Assembly: GCF_003194605.1 (NCBI RefSeq)
Contig: NZ_QHKY01000003.1
Location: forward strand, 496,001-560,000
DNA: 64,000 nt
Reading direction: 5' to 3'
DNA from: Nocardioides gilvus
GTDB lineage: Bacteria > Actinomycetota > Actinomycetes > Propionibacteriales > Nocardioidaceae
Shown: positions 51,734 to 59,830 of the stretch, piece by piece
How the letters are laid out: each line of letters opens with the position of its first letter
Numbering within the stretch: the stretch's first letter is position 1
Program-made: the position numbers and the translations under genes
Notes under the pieces: generated by a model
Seen by the model: only the letters and a program-made list of their open reading frames with translations
Told to the model about the DNA's origin: nothing
The model's database searches: none

Positions 51734-53329
51734 ATGGACGGCAACCAGATCCTCACCTCAGGACTCTTCCTCCTGGTCGTCCTGCTCACCATCCTGGTGA
51801 CGCTGCGGGCGAGTCGCCAGACCTCCGGGGCCGACGACTACTACGCCGGCGGCCGCGGCTTCTCCGGCCTCCAGAACGGGCTCGCCATCGGCGGCGACTA
51901 CATGTCGGCCGCCTCGTTCCTGGGCATCACCGGAGCCATCGCGCTCTACGGCTACGACGGCTTCCTCTACTCGGTCGGCTTCCTGGTCGCCTGGCTGGTC
52001 GCGCTCCTGCTGGTCGCGGAGGTGCTACGCAACTCCGGCAAGTACACGATGGCCGACCAGCTGGCCTTCCGGATGAGCAAGCGTCCCGTCCGTACGGCCG
52101 CAGCCACCTCGACGGTGGTCGTCTCGATCTTCTACCTGCTCGCCCAGATGGTCGGCGCGGGCGCGCTGGTCTCCCTGCTGCTCGGCATCGACTCAGGCCT
52201 CGTCAAGAACCTGACCATCTTCGTGGTCGGCGCCCTGATGATCTTCTACGTCACCGTCGGCGGCATGAAGGGCACGACGTACGTGCAGATGATCAAGGCC
52301 GTGCTGCTGATGAGCGGCTCCGCGCTGGTCGTGGTCCTGGTGCTGATCCAGTTCAACTTCAACATCGCCGACCTGCTCGGCTCGGCCGCCGACAACTCGG
52401 GCGCCGGCCAGGCGTTCCTCGAGCCCGGACTGAAGTACGGCTCCTCGACGACCTCCAAGATCGACTTCATCTCCCTGGGCCTGGCCCTGGTCCTGGGCAC
52501 GGCGGGTCTGCCGCACATCCTGATCCGCTTCTACACCACACCCACCTCCCAGGCAGCCCGCAAGTCGGTGCTGTGGGCGATCGGCCTGATCGGCACCTTC
52601 TACCTCTTCACGTTGGTGCTGGGCTTCGGCGCTGCGGCACTGCTCAGCAAGAGCGACTACGACGTGGCCGGCAACCTGGCCGCACCCAAGTTGGCCGAGG
52701 AGGTCGGTGGCGGCATCGGCTCCACCAGTGGCGCGGTGATGCTGGCCCTGATCGCGGCAGTCGCCTTCGCCACGATCCTGGCCGTCGTCGCAGGGCTGAC
52801 CCTGACCTCGTCGATGTCGGTGGCTCACGACGTGTGGAACCCCGTCTTCCGCAACGGAGAGGCGACCGAGAAGGAGGAGATGAAGGTCTCCAGGATCGCA
52901 GCCGGCGGGATCGGACTGGTCGCGATCCTGCTGGCCATCCCGGCGCAGTCGCTGAACATCGCCTTCCTGGTGGCGCTCGCCTTCGCGGTGGCGGCCTCGG
53001 CGAACCTGCCCGCCATCCTGATGAATCTCTTCTGGCGCCGCTTCAACACCCGCGGCGCGGTCTGGAGCATCTACGGTGGCCTGCTCTCCTCCGTCGGCCT
53101 CGTCTTCTTCTCCCCGGTCATGTCCGGGTCGGAGACGGCGTTGCTCAGCAGCGTGGACTTCGCGTGGTTCCCGTTGCAGAACCCGGGCATCGTCTCGATC
53201 CCGCTCGGTTTCCTGTTCGGTGTGATCGGGACGCTCACCAAGCCGGAGCCCTCGGCCGAGGAGCGCTACACCGAGCTCGAGGTCCGCGCCCTGACGGGCG
53301 CCGGGGCGGAGGGCGAGTTCAGGCACTGA
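51734..53329 (+). CDS. Cation/acetate symporter, ActP-like
   Basis: A 531-residue sodium/solute symporter with thirteen helices. Cues are DDYYAGGRGFSGLQNGLAIG, GDYMSAASFLGITGAIALYG, YTMADQLAFRM, VGGMKGTTYVQMIKAVLLM, GLPHILIRFYTTP and AFATILAVVAGLTLTSS. Paired with DUF485 it matches the YjcH-ActP unit that imports acetate and other short carboxylates such as pyruvate. Together with the LytS/LytTR pair upstream it forms a carbon-uptake cluster. A strong hairpin 19 bp after the stop ends the unit. The symbol actP is probable, but substrate choice is not proven. Confidence 0.92.
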   Translation: MDGNQILTSGLFLLVVLLTILVTLRASRQTSGADDYYAGGRGFSGLQNGLAIGGDYMSAASFLGITGAIALYGYDGFLYSVGFLVAWLVALLLVAEVLRNSGKYTMADQLAFRMSKRPVRTAAATSTVVVSIFYLLAQMVGAGALVSLLLGIDSGLVKNLTIFVVGALMIFYVTVGGMKGTTYVQMIKAVLLMSGSALVVVLVLIQFNFNIADLLGSAADNSGAGQAFLEPGLKYGSSTTSKIDFISLGLALVLGTAGLPHILIRFYTTPTSQAARKSVLWAIGLIGTFYLFTLVLGFGAAALLSKSDYDVAGNLAAPKLAEEVGGGIGSTSGAVMLALIAAVAFATILAVVAGLTLTSSMSVAHDVWNPVFRNGEATEKEEMKVSRIAAGGIGLVAILLAIPAQSLNIAFLVALAFAVAASANLPAILMNLFWRRFNTRGAVWSIYGGLLSSVGLVFFSPVMSGSETALLSSVDFAWFPLQNPGIVSIPLGFLFGVIGTLTKPEPSAEERYTELEVRALTGAGAEGEFRH

Positions 53330-53347
53330 CGCCTGCGAGCTCTCCGG

Positions 53348-53389
53348 GTTGCCCCGGGTGCGGTCCTTGCGGATCGCACCCGGGGCAAC
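53348..53389. terminator. Long hairpin terminator after symporter operon
   Basis: Arms GTTGCCCCGGGTGCGGTCC and GGATCGCACCCGGGGCAAC pair over 19 positions with one G-T pair and a four-base loop, 19 bp past the symporter stop. Confidence 0.88.
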
Positions 53390-53444
53390 TCCCAATTGTG
53401 GTGTGGGTCACGCTCGGTAGCGGCCGTTTGCCCGAGTCTGACGA

Positions 53445-53474
53445 TTGACATGTTTGGTGACGATCCGATTACTT
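53445..53474 (+). promoter_or_regulatory. Candidate promoter of oligopeptide transporter operon
   Basis: TTGACA at 53445-53450 is a consensus -35 element; 16-18 bases later GATTAC or TTACTT gives a weak -10. It lies about 110 bp before the binding-protein start, following the upstream terminator. Confidence 0.45.
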
Positions 53475-53563
53475 CCGGGCCTCGACTCTTTCTGAGAGCG
53501 ACTTCCCGGTGGTACCCATGGGGAAGCGCGCGTACGTGCGCACACCACTCTCAGGAGGAATGC

Positions 53564-55198
53564 ATGCGATTCTCTCGGCGCACCCGCATGGCGGGTATCG
53601 CGTTGGTCGCGGCCAGCAGTCTCGTGCTCGCTGCCTGCGGCAGCGACGACGACGGCGGCGGCAGTGACGGCGACGCAGTCATCAGCGTGTACGGCACCAA
53701 CCCGCAGAACCCCTTGATCCCGACGGCCACCAACGAGGTCGGCGGCGGTGACCCGCTGAACAACCTCTTCGCCGGTCTGGTCTCGTACAACACCGACGGC
53801 TCCGTCGAGAACGAGGTCGCCGAGTCCATCGAGGGCAACGACGACAGCACCGTCTGGACGATCAAGCTCAAGGACTGGAAGTTCACCGACGGCTCCGACG
53901 TGACTGCAGAGTCCTTCGTGAACGCCTGGAACTACGGCGCCAACCCGGACAACAAGCAGCTGAACAACTACTTCTTCTACCCGATCGAGGGCACCGACGA
54001 CATCGGGAACACCACCGGTGGTGACACCGTCTCCGGTCTCAAGGTCATCGACGAGAAGACCTTCGAGATCACGCTCAAGAAGTCGGAGTCGGACTTCCCG
54101 CTCCGTCTCGGCTACTCGGCGTACTTCCCGGTCCCCGAAGCCGCCTACGGTGACGACGGCAAGATCACCAAGGAGTACGGCGAGCGCCCGATCGGCAACG
54201 GCGCGTACATGCTGACCGAGTCCGGTTGGGAGCGCAACAAGCAGATCGCCATGGAGCCCAACCCGGACTACGACGGCAACCACAAGGCCCAGAACGGCGG
54301 CCTCGTCTTCAAGTTCTACGCCGGTGGCGGCGCTGACTCGGCCTACACCGACGTGCAGTCGGGCAACCTGGACGTGCTCGACCAGGTCCCGCCGAGCGCG
54401 CTGGAGACGTTCGAGGGCGACAACCAGGTCCAGGCCTTCAACGAGCCCGGCTCCAACTTCGCCTCGTTCACCATCCCGGAGCGCCTCGAGCACTTCAGTG
54501 GCGAAGAGGGCAAGCTGCGTCGTCAGGCGCTGTCGATGGCGATCAACCGTGACGAGGTCACGGACAAGATCTACAACGGCACCCGCACGTCGGCCTCCGA
54601 CTTCACCTCCCCCGTGCTCGACGGTTGGACCGACGAGATCGAGGGCAACGACGTCCTGGAGTTCAACGAGGAAGAGGCCAAGAAGCTGTGGGCCGAGGCT
54701 GACGCCATCGCCCCGTGGACCGGCGAGTTCCAGATTGCGTTCAACAACGACGGTGCAGGCAACCGTGAGTTCGTCGAGGCTCTGACGAACCAGATCACCA
54801 ACGTCCTGGGCATCGAGTCTTCGCCGAAGGTCTACCCGACCTTCGACGAGCTCCGCAAGGAGGTCACCGACCGCTCGATCCAGACCGCGTTCCGTACCGG
54901 TTGGCAGGCCGACTACCCGTCGATGCTCAACTACCTCGGACCGATCTACGCCACGGGCGCCGGTTCCAACGACGGTGACTACTCCAACAAGGAGTTCGAC
55001 TCCTTGGTGACGGAGGCCTCCGCCACCCAGGGTGACGAGCGCTACGAGCTCATCACCGACGCGCAGGAGATCCTCCTCGAGGAGCTTCCCGCCATCCCGC
55101 TGTGGTACGCCAACGCGACCGCAGCAGTCTCCACGGACCTCAAGGGGTTCGAGTTCAACTGGCAGCAGAAGCCGGAGTACTACAAGCTCACCAAGTAG
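53564..55198 (+). CDS. Oligopeptide ABC transporter substrate-binding lipoprotein
   Basis: A 544-residue peptide-binding protein of the OppA/DppA type. AGGAGGAA precedes the ATG by three bases. The lipoprotein signal ends LVLAACGS with lipidated Cys25, followed by an Asp/Gly/Ser linker. Family cues are ISVYGTNPQNPLIPT, DGSDVTAESFVNAWNYG, GERPIGNGAYMLTESGWER, MAINRDEVTDKIYNGT and a C-terminal EELPAIPLWYANATAAVS. The sequence is less GC-biased at many codons (AAG, AAC, GAG), typical of high expression. It leads the operon with oppB, oppC and a fused ATPase gene; an intergenic hairpin follows. Confidence 0.94.
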   Translation: MRFSRRTRMAGIALVAASSLVLAACGSDDDGGGSDGDAVISVYGTNPQNPLIPTATNEVGGGDPLNNLFAGLVSYNTDGSVENEVAESIEGNDDSTVWTIKLKDWKFTDGSDVTAESFVNAWNYGANPDNKQLNNYFFYPIEGTDDIGNTTGGDTVSGLKVIDEKTFEITLKKSESDFPLRLGYSAYFPVPEAAYGDDGKITKEYGERPIGNGAYMLTESGWERNKQIAMEPNPDYDGNHKAQNGGLVFKFYAGGGADSAYTDVQSGNLDVLDQVPPSALETFEGDNQVQAFNEPGSNFASFTIPERLEHFSGEEGKLRRQALSMAINRDEVTDKIYNGTRTSASDFTSPVLDGWTDEIEGNDVLEFNEEEAKKLWAEADAIAPWTGEFQIAFNNDGAGNREFVEALTNQITNVLGIESSPKVYPTFDELRKEVTDRSIQTAFRTGWQADYPSMLNYLGPIYATGAGSNDGDYSNKEFDSLVTEASATQGDERYELITDAQEILLEELPAIPLWYANATAAVSTDLKGFEFNWQQKPEYYKLTK

Positions 55199-55218
55199 TG
55201 GTCGACCCGGTGTGACGG

Positions 55219-55249
55219 ACGGAGGTGGCCCCCCGCGGGCCACCTCCGT
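55219..55249 (+). terminator. Hairpin between binding-protein and permease genes
   Basis: Arms ACGGAGGTGGCCC and GGGCCACCTCCGT pair perfectly over 13 bp around CCCGC, starting 20 bp after the stop. Being inside the operon it probably causes partial termination, leaving more binding-protein than permease message. Confidence 0.75.
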
Positions 55250-55401
55250 TCGCTCGTCTGGGATTCTTTTGTCTCCCCCTCCCTTCCCCTGGCGTGTCAG
55301 CCGTTCTCGGCTCAACGTCGCGGCACCCCTCCGTCGCGGACCGGTCGTCGTGACCGAGAGGTTCCGCGGCTCCCACGCTCCCCTAATCCAGGAGGCCACT
55401 C

Positions 55402-56328
55402 GTGTGGTGGTACGTCGGCAAACGATTGCTGCAAACCATTCCCGTGTTCCTCGGCGCGACGCTGATCCTGTTCTCCCTGCTCAAGCTGCGCCCCGGTGAC
55501 CCGATCCTCAACCTGGCTGGCAACAAGCCGGTCTCCCAGGAAGTACGCGACGCGCTCGCCGCGCAGTACAACCTCGACGACCCGCTCTTCGTGCAGTGGG
55601 TCCTCTTCGTCAAGAACGCCATCACGTTCAACTTCGGTGAGACCTTCTCCGGTCAGCCGGTCTTCGACCTGATCAAGGACACCTTCCCGGTCACGGTCGT
55701 GCTCGCCGTGATGGCGCTGGCGATCGACGCGATCCTCGGCATCATCCTCGGCACGCTCGCCGGCCTGCGCCGCAACGGCGCCTTCGACACCGTCGTCCTG
55801 GTGATCTCCCTGATCCTGATCTCGGTGCCGATCTTCGTGGTCGGCTTCGTGGCGCAGTTGACGTTCGGGGTGAAACTCCAATGGGTGCCAGCCACGGTCG
55901 GTGGCGACTGGACGCTCTCAGAGCTGGTCCTCCCGGCGATCGTCCTGGCGGTCGCCAACTTCGCCTACACGATCCGGCTGACCCGCACCTCTGTCGCGGA
56001 GAACCTGACCGCCGACCACGTGCGTACGGCGCGGGCCAAGGGACTCTCCAACCGCCTCGTCGTACGCAACCACGTGTTGCGCAACTCGCTGGTGCCGGTC
56101 GTCACCTACCTCGGCATCAACCTGGGCGCACTGATGGCGGGCGCCATCATCACCGAGACCATCTTCAACATCCCCGGCGTGGGCAACACCGCCTTCCTGG
56201 CCATCCAGCGCGGCGAGACCTCGACCGTCGTCGCCATCGTGACCTTCATGGTCATGGTCTACGTGCTGATGAGCCTCCTGGTTGACCTCCTCTACGCCGT
56301 ACTCGACCCGAGGATCCGCTATGTCTGA
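55402..56328 (+). CDS. Oligopeptide ABC transporter permease (OppB type)
   Basis: A 308-residue permease with six helices. The GTG at 55402 has AGGAGG six bases upstream. It starts with the typical WWYVGKRLLQTIPVFLGATL, then RPGDPI, a periplasmic loop, FNFGETFSGQPV, and the ATPase-contact loop RTARAKGLSNRLVVRNHVLRNSLVP. The C-terminal VMVYVLMSLLVDLLYAVLDPRIRY is characteristic. It pairs with the next gene product to form the peptide channel. It overlaps that gene by 8 bp. Confidence 0.94.
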   Translation: MWWYVGKRLLQTIPVFLGATLILFSLLKLRPGDPILNLAGNKPVSQEVRDALAAQYNLDDPLFVQWVLFVKNAITFNFGETFSGQPVFDLIKDTFPVTVVLAVMALAIDAILGIILGTLAGLRRNGAFDTVVLVISLILISVPIFVVGFVAQLTFGVKLQWVPATVGGDWTLSELVLPAIVLAVANFAYTIRLTRTSVAENLTADHVRTARAKGLSNRLVVRNHVLRNSLVPVVTYLGINLGALMAGAIITETIFNIPGVGNTAFLAIQRGETSTVVAIVTFMVMVYVLMSLLVDLLYAVLDPRIRYV

Positions 56329-57292
56329 CATCCGTGCCGGACAGGAGCGCTTCGTCGCTCCCGTCGAGGAGACCCCGCTGCGCGCGATCGACGCCGTCGA
56401 CGTCGACGCGGTCCCCGAGAACCAGTGGAAGGAGGCCTGGAAGCGCCTGCGTACCTCGCCGATCTTCTGGTTGGCCTCGCTGATCCTGCTGGTCGTGGCG
56501 GTGATGATCGCCTTCCCCACGCTCTTCACCGACGCTGACCCCACCAAGGGGAGCCTGTCCCTGAGCTTTGAGCCGGCCAGCGAGGGACACCCGTTCGGCT
56601 ACACCCGACAGGGCTACGACGTCTGGGCGCGCACGGTCTACGGCGCCCGCGCCTCGGTCTCGGTCGGCGTGATCACCGCCATCCTCACCGCCATTCTCGG
56701 GATGATCACCGGTGCGATCGCGGGCTTCTACGGTGGCTTGGCCGACAGCCTGATGTCTCGGTTCAGCGACATCTTCTTCTCGATCCCGCTGCTGCTGGGC
56801 TGCATCGTCGTGGTGGCGGTCCTCAACAACACCTTCCCCGAGCGTGGTTACTGGGGATCCGTGATGGTCGTCGTGGCGGCACTGGCTCTCTTCGCCTGGC
56901 CCCAGGTCACGCGTCAGATGCGGGCCGCCGTGCTGGAGGTCAAGAACCTGGAGTTCGTCGACGCGGCCACCGCGATCGGCGCGAGCAAGTTCCAGAACCT
57001 GCGCCGCCACATCGTCCCCAACTCGCTGGCCCCGGTGATCGTGACCACCACGATCTCCTTGGGCGTCTTCATCGTCGCCGAGTCGTCGCTCTCGTTCCTG
57101 GGGCTCGGCCTGCCGACCAACGTGGTCTCGTGGGGCAATGACATCTCGGCCGCGCAGAACCAGATCCGTTCGGGTCAGAACCTCCAGGTCATGTTCCTGC
57201 CCGCTGCTGCCCTGGCCTTCACGGTCCTCGGTTTCATCCTGCTGGGTGAGGCTGTCCGTGAGGCCCTCGACCCGAAGGCGAGGAAGAAGTGA
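56321..57292 (+). CDS. Oligopeptide ABC transporter permease (OppC type)
   Basis: A 323-residue permease. A cytoplasmic arm of about 45 residues (with WKEAWKRLRTSPIFW) leads to six helices. Cues are GHPFGYTRQGYDVWARTVYGARASVSVG (the OppC GTDxxGRDxxSR region in variant form), ATAIGASKFQNLRRHIVPNSLAP (ATPase-contact loop) and ESSLSFLGLGLP. The ATG at 56321 overlaps the OppB-type stop, and its own stop overlaps the ATPase start by 4 bp. Confidence 0.94.
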   Translation: MSDIRAGQERFVAPVEETPLRAIDAVDVDAVPENQWKEAWKRLRTSPIFWLASLILLVVAVMIAFPTLFTDADPTKGSLSLSFEPASEGHPFGYTRQGYDVWARTVYGARASVSVGVITAILTAILGMITGAIAGFYGGLADSLMSRFSDIFFSIPLLLGCIVVVAVLNNTFPERGYWGSVMVVVAALALFAWPQVTRQMRAAVLEVKNLEFVDAATAIGASKFQNLRRHIVPNSLAPVIVTTTISLGVFIVAESSLSFLGLGLPTNVVSWGNDISAAQNQIRSGQNLQVMFLPAAALAFTVLGFILLGEAVREALDPKARKK

Positions 57293-58998
57293 CCGAGCAA
57301 CCGCTCCTGGAGGTCAAGGACCTCAAGGTCGGCTTCCGCGCCGGCAAGGAACTGCTGACCGCCGTCGACGGCGCCAGCCTGACCATCTACCCCGGCCAGA
57401 CCATCGCCATCGTCGGTGAGTCAGGGTCCGGCAAGTCGACGCTGGCCCACGCCGTGATCGGGCTCCTGCCCGGCAACGGCCACGTCACCGGCGGGGAGAT
57501 CCTCTTCGAGGGTCGTGACATCGCCGCGGCCAACAAGAGCCAGATCATGAGCCTGCGCGGCTCCTCGATCGGTCTGGTCCCGCAGGACCCGATGTCCAAC
57601 CTCAACCCGCTGTGGCGGGTCGGCCACCAGATCAAGGAAGCGTTGGTCGCCAACGGGGTGGCGACGGGCAAGGCTGCCGACCAGCGGGTCATCGAGCTTC
57701 TCGAGGAGGCGGGACTGCCCGACGCCGAGCGGCGCGCCCGGCAGTACCCCCACGAGTTCTCCGGCGGGATGCGCCAGCGGGCGCTCATCGCGATGGGTCT
57801 GGCGGCACGTCCCAAACTGTTGATCGCCGACGAGCCGACCTCGGCCCTCGACGTGACGGTGCAGCAGCAGATCCTGGACCACCTCGACACCCTCACCGAG
57901 ACGCTCGGCGTCGCGGTCATGCTGATCACTCACGACTTGGGGTTGGCCGCCGAACGGGCCGACCACCTGGTGGTGATGTACCGCGGGCGGATCGTGGAGT
58001 CCGGTCCTGCTGCCGAGATCCTCCAGGCACCAGAGCACCCGTACACCCAGCGTCTTGTTGCCAAGGCGCCGTCCATCGCCTCGCTGCGCCTCTCCTCGGT
58101 CAAGGAGCGGGCCCACATCCGCGAGCAGGCGGAGCAGGCGGCGTCGGCGGTCGCCGACAAGATCGCCCACGGCACCGCTGGCCTCGGGGTGGGGAGCAGC
58201 GACATCGTCGTCGCCGAGAACCTCACCAAGATCTTCAAACTGCGGGGCGCACGACCGTGGGAGTCGGTCGACTTCACCGCCGTCGACAACGTCTCCTTCA
58301 CCCTGCGTCGCGGCACCACCACCGCGATCGTCGGCGAGTCGGGTTCCGGCAAGTCGACGGTGGCCCGCATGGTGCTCGACCTGTTGCCGCCCACGTCGGG
58401 TCGGGTGCTCTTCGACGGCGTCGACGTGAAGTCACTGAGCGGCAAGCAGCAGCAGCTCGAGCTGCGTCGCCAGATGCAGCCGGTCTTCCAGAACCCCTAC
58501 GCCTCGCTCGACCCGCTCTACTCCATCTACCAGTCGATCGTGGAGCCGCTGCGCACCCACGGTGTCGGGTCGAAGAAGGAGCAGGAGGCGAAGGTGCTCG
58601 ACCTGCTCGACAAGGTCTCCCTGCCGACGACCGTGATGTCGCGCTACCCCGGGGAGCTCTCCGGTGGCCAACGTCAGCGGGTCGCGATCGCCCGTGCGCT
58701 CGCCCTCGACCCCGAGGTCGTCATCTGCGACGAGGCGGTCTCCGCGCTCGACGTACTCGTCCAGGCCCAGATCCTCGAGCTGCTCAACGACCTCCAGGCC
58801 GAGCTCGGGCTGAGCTACCTCTTCATCACCCACGACCTCGCGGTCGTACGCCAGATCGCCGACGAGGTACTGGTGATGCAGGACGGCAAGGTCGTCGAGG
58901 CTGCCTCGGTCACCCAGGTCTTCGACAACCCGGCCGAGGAGTACACGCAGCGCCTGCTGGGTGCAATCCCCGGCGCGTCGATCGCCCTGGGCAGCTGA
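57289..58998 (+). CDS. Oligopeptide ABC transporter, fused double ATPase (OppD-OppF)
   Basis: A 569-residue protein with two complete ABC domains, replacing separate OppD and OppF. Domain 1 (about residues 5-260) has GESGSGKSTL near 42, FSGGMRQRALIAMGL and LLIADEPTSALD, with the peptide-importer tail PYTQRLVAKAPS. Domain 2 (about 305-569) has GESGSGKSTV near 348, LSGGQRQRVAIARAL and VVICDEAVSALD, ending EYTQRLLGAIPG. Both have their switch His in ITHDL. It drives the import of peptides bound by the upstream lipoprotein. It is the last gene of the operon; a hairpin terminator follows at 59024. Confidence 0.95.
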   Translation: MTEQPLLEVKDLKVGFRAGKELLTAVDGASLTIYPGQTIAIVGESGSGKSTLAHAVIGLLPGNGHVTGGEILFEGRDIAAANKSQIMSLRGSSIGLVPQDPMSNLNPLWRVGHQIKEALVANGVATGKAADQRVIELLEEAGLPDAERRARQYPHEFSGGMRQRALIAMGLAARPKLLIADEPTSALDVTVQQQILDHLDTLTETLGVAVMLITHDLGLAAERADHLVVMYRGRIVESGPAAEILQAPEHPYTQRLVAKAPSIASLRLSSVKERAHIREQAEQAASAVADKIAHGTAGLGVGSSDIVVAENLTKIFKLRGARPWESVDFTAVDNVSFTLRRGTTTAIVGESGSGKSTVARMVLDLLPPTSGRVLFDGVDVKSLSGKQQQLELRRQMQPVFQNPYASLDPLYSIYQSIVEPLRTHGVGSKKEQEAKVLDLLDKVSLPTTVMSRYPGELSGGQRQRVAIARALALDPEVVICDEAVSALDVLVQAQILELLNDLQAELGLSYLFITHDLAVVRQIADEVLVMQDGKVVEAASVTQVFDNPAEEYTQRLLGAIPGASIALGS

Positions 58999-59023
58999 GC
59001 CCGGAGCGACACCCAGACCGATC

Positions 59024-59059
59024 GAGAGCCCGTCCCGCGTCAACGCGGGGCGGGTTCTC
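59024..59059. terminator. Hairpin terminator after oligopeptide operon
   Basis: Arms GAGAGCCCGTCCCGCGT and ACGCGGGGCGGGTTCTC pair over 17 positions with two wobble or mismatched pairs and a two-base loop, between the convergent fused-ATPase and CbiX-like genes. Confidence 0.82.
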
Positions 59060-59119
59060 GTCGTTGACTCCCCCGGACGTCATCACGAGCGGTTGCTCCG
59101 ACGACCGCTGACGATGACG

Positions 59120-59830
59120 TCAGGAGGCGGCGGCCACGGCGTGCGTGGCCCGCTGGGCGATCAGCTCAGCGAGGAGCGGGTGCGGGCCCAGGACCGGCGC
59201 GATCACCGTGGCCGCCGCCCCCTCGTCGCGAGTCCGGGTCGCGAAGAACCCCTCCGCGAGCAGGTAGGGCGAGACCGCGTCTCCCGGGCGTACGACCTCC
59301 ACCGGTCGGTCCAGGGGACCCGCCAGCGCAGCCAACCGCACTTCACCGCTCCAGGCCTCGGCGAGGTGGTCCCGCGCCTGCTCCAGGTCGGCAACCGCCA
59401 GCCGGTCCCGGGAGCCGGCCGCCACCATCACGACGTCCTGGCCGGGCTCCGCGCCGGCGAGCAGGAGGCGTACGACCTGGACCCGGGCGAGCAGCGGGTC
59501 CGGCCCCAGCGGCGGAGCCATCGCCACCGGCGCGGGGCTGCCGTCGACGGCGGCGGGCAGGTCGTGCCGCACGTGAAAACCGGTGGAGAGCAGCAGCGGT
59601 ACGACCGTGGTCGCCGCACCGCACTCGCGCATCACGTCGGTGAGGAGCGGCGCGCAGAGTTCGACGTACGACACCTGGGCCGGGACACCGAGCAGGTCGC
59701 CGGCCAGCTGGGTGAGCTCCGCGGCGACGTCGTTGCCGCTCGGGTGGCGGGTCCCGTGGGCCACGGTCACCAGTCGGGTCACCGGGCGGGTCACCGGCGA
59801 CGCACCAACATCTTCAGGGGCGACGTCCAT
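59120..59830 (-). CDS. CbiX-like chelatase (sirohydrochlorin chelatase family)
   Basis: A 236-residue protein with two halves of the CbiX/SirB chelatase fold. The N-terminal half has VTVAHGTRHPSGNDVAAEL, carrying the metal-binding His of the family, and VVPLLLSTGFHVRHDLPAAV, carrying a second His. It would insert ferrous iron into sirohydrochlorin to make siroheme, the cofactor of the nitrite reductase encoded upstream. It starts immediately at the hemD stop and ends the nirB-nirD-hemD-cbiX unit. The C-terminal half lacks the His pair, as is common in two-domain versions. Cobalt use (cobalamin) is an alternative but less fitting here. Confidence 0.85.
   Translation of the reverse strand: MDVAPEDVGASPVTRPVTRLVTVAHGTRHPSGNDVAAELTQLAGDLLGVPAQVSYVELCAPLLTDVMRECGAATTVVPLLLSTGFHVRHDLPAAVDGSPAPVAMAPPLGPDPLLARVQVVRLLLAGAEPGQDVVMVAAGSRDRLAVADLEQARDHLAEAWSGEVRLAALAGPLDRPVEVVRPGDAVSPYLLAEGFFATRTRDEGAAATVIAPVLGPHPLLAELIAQRATHAVAAAS

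Noticed and set aside
53408-55399. Long open frame antisense to the peptide-binding protein
   Set aside because: Val/Gly/Asp-rich mirror frame; the plus strand encodes a textbook lipoprotein.
57289-58998. Fused double ATPase as an assembly artefact
   Set aside because: The frame is continuous with a normal linker, and such OppD-OppF fusions are common in Actinobacteria.
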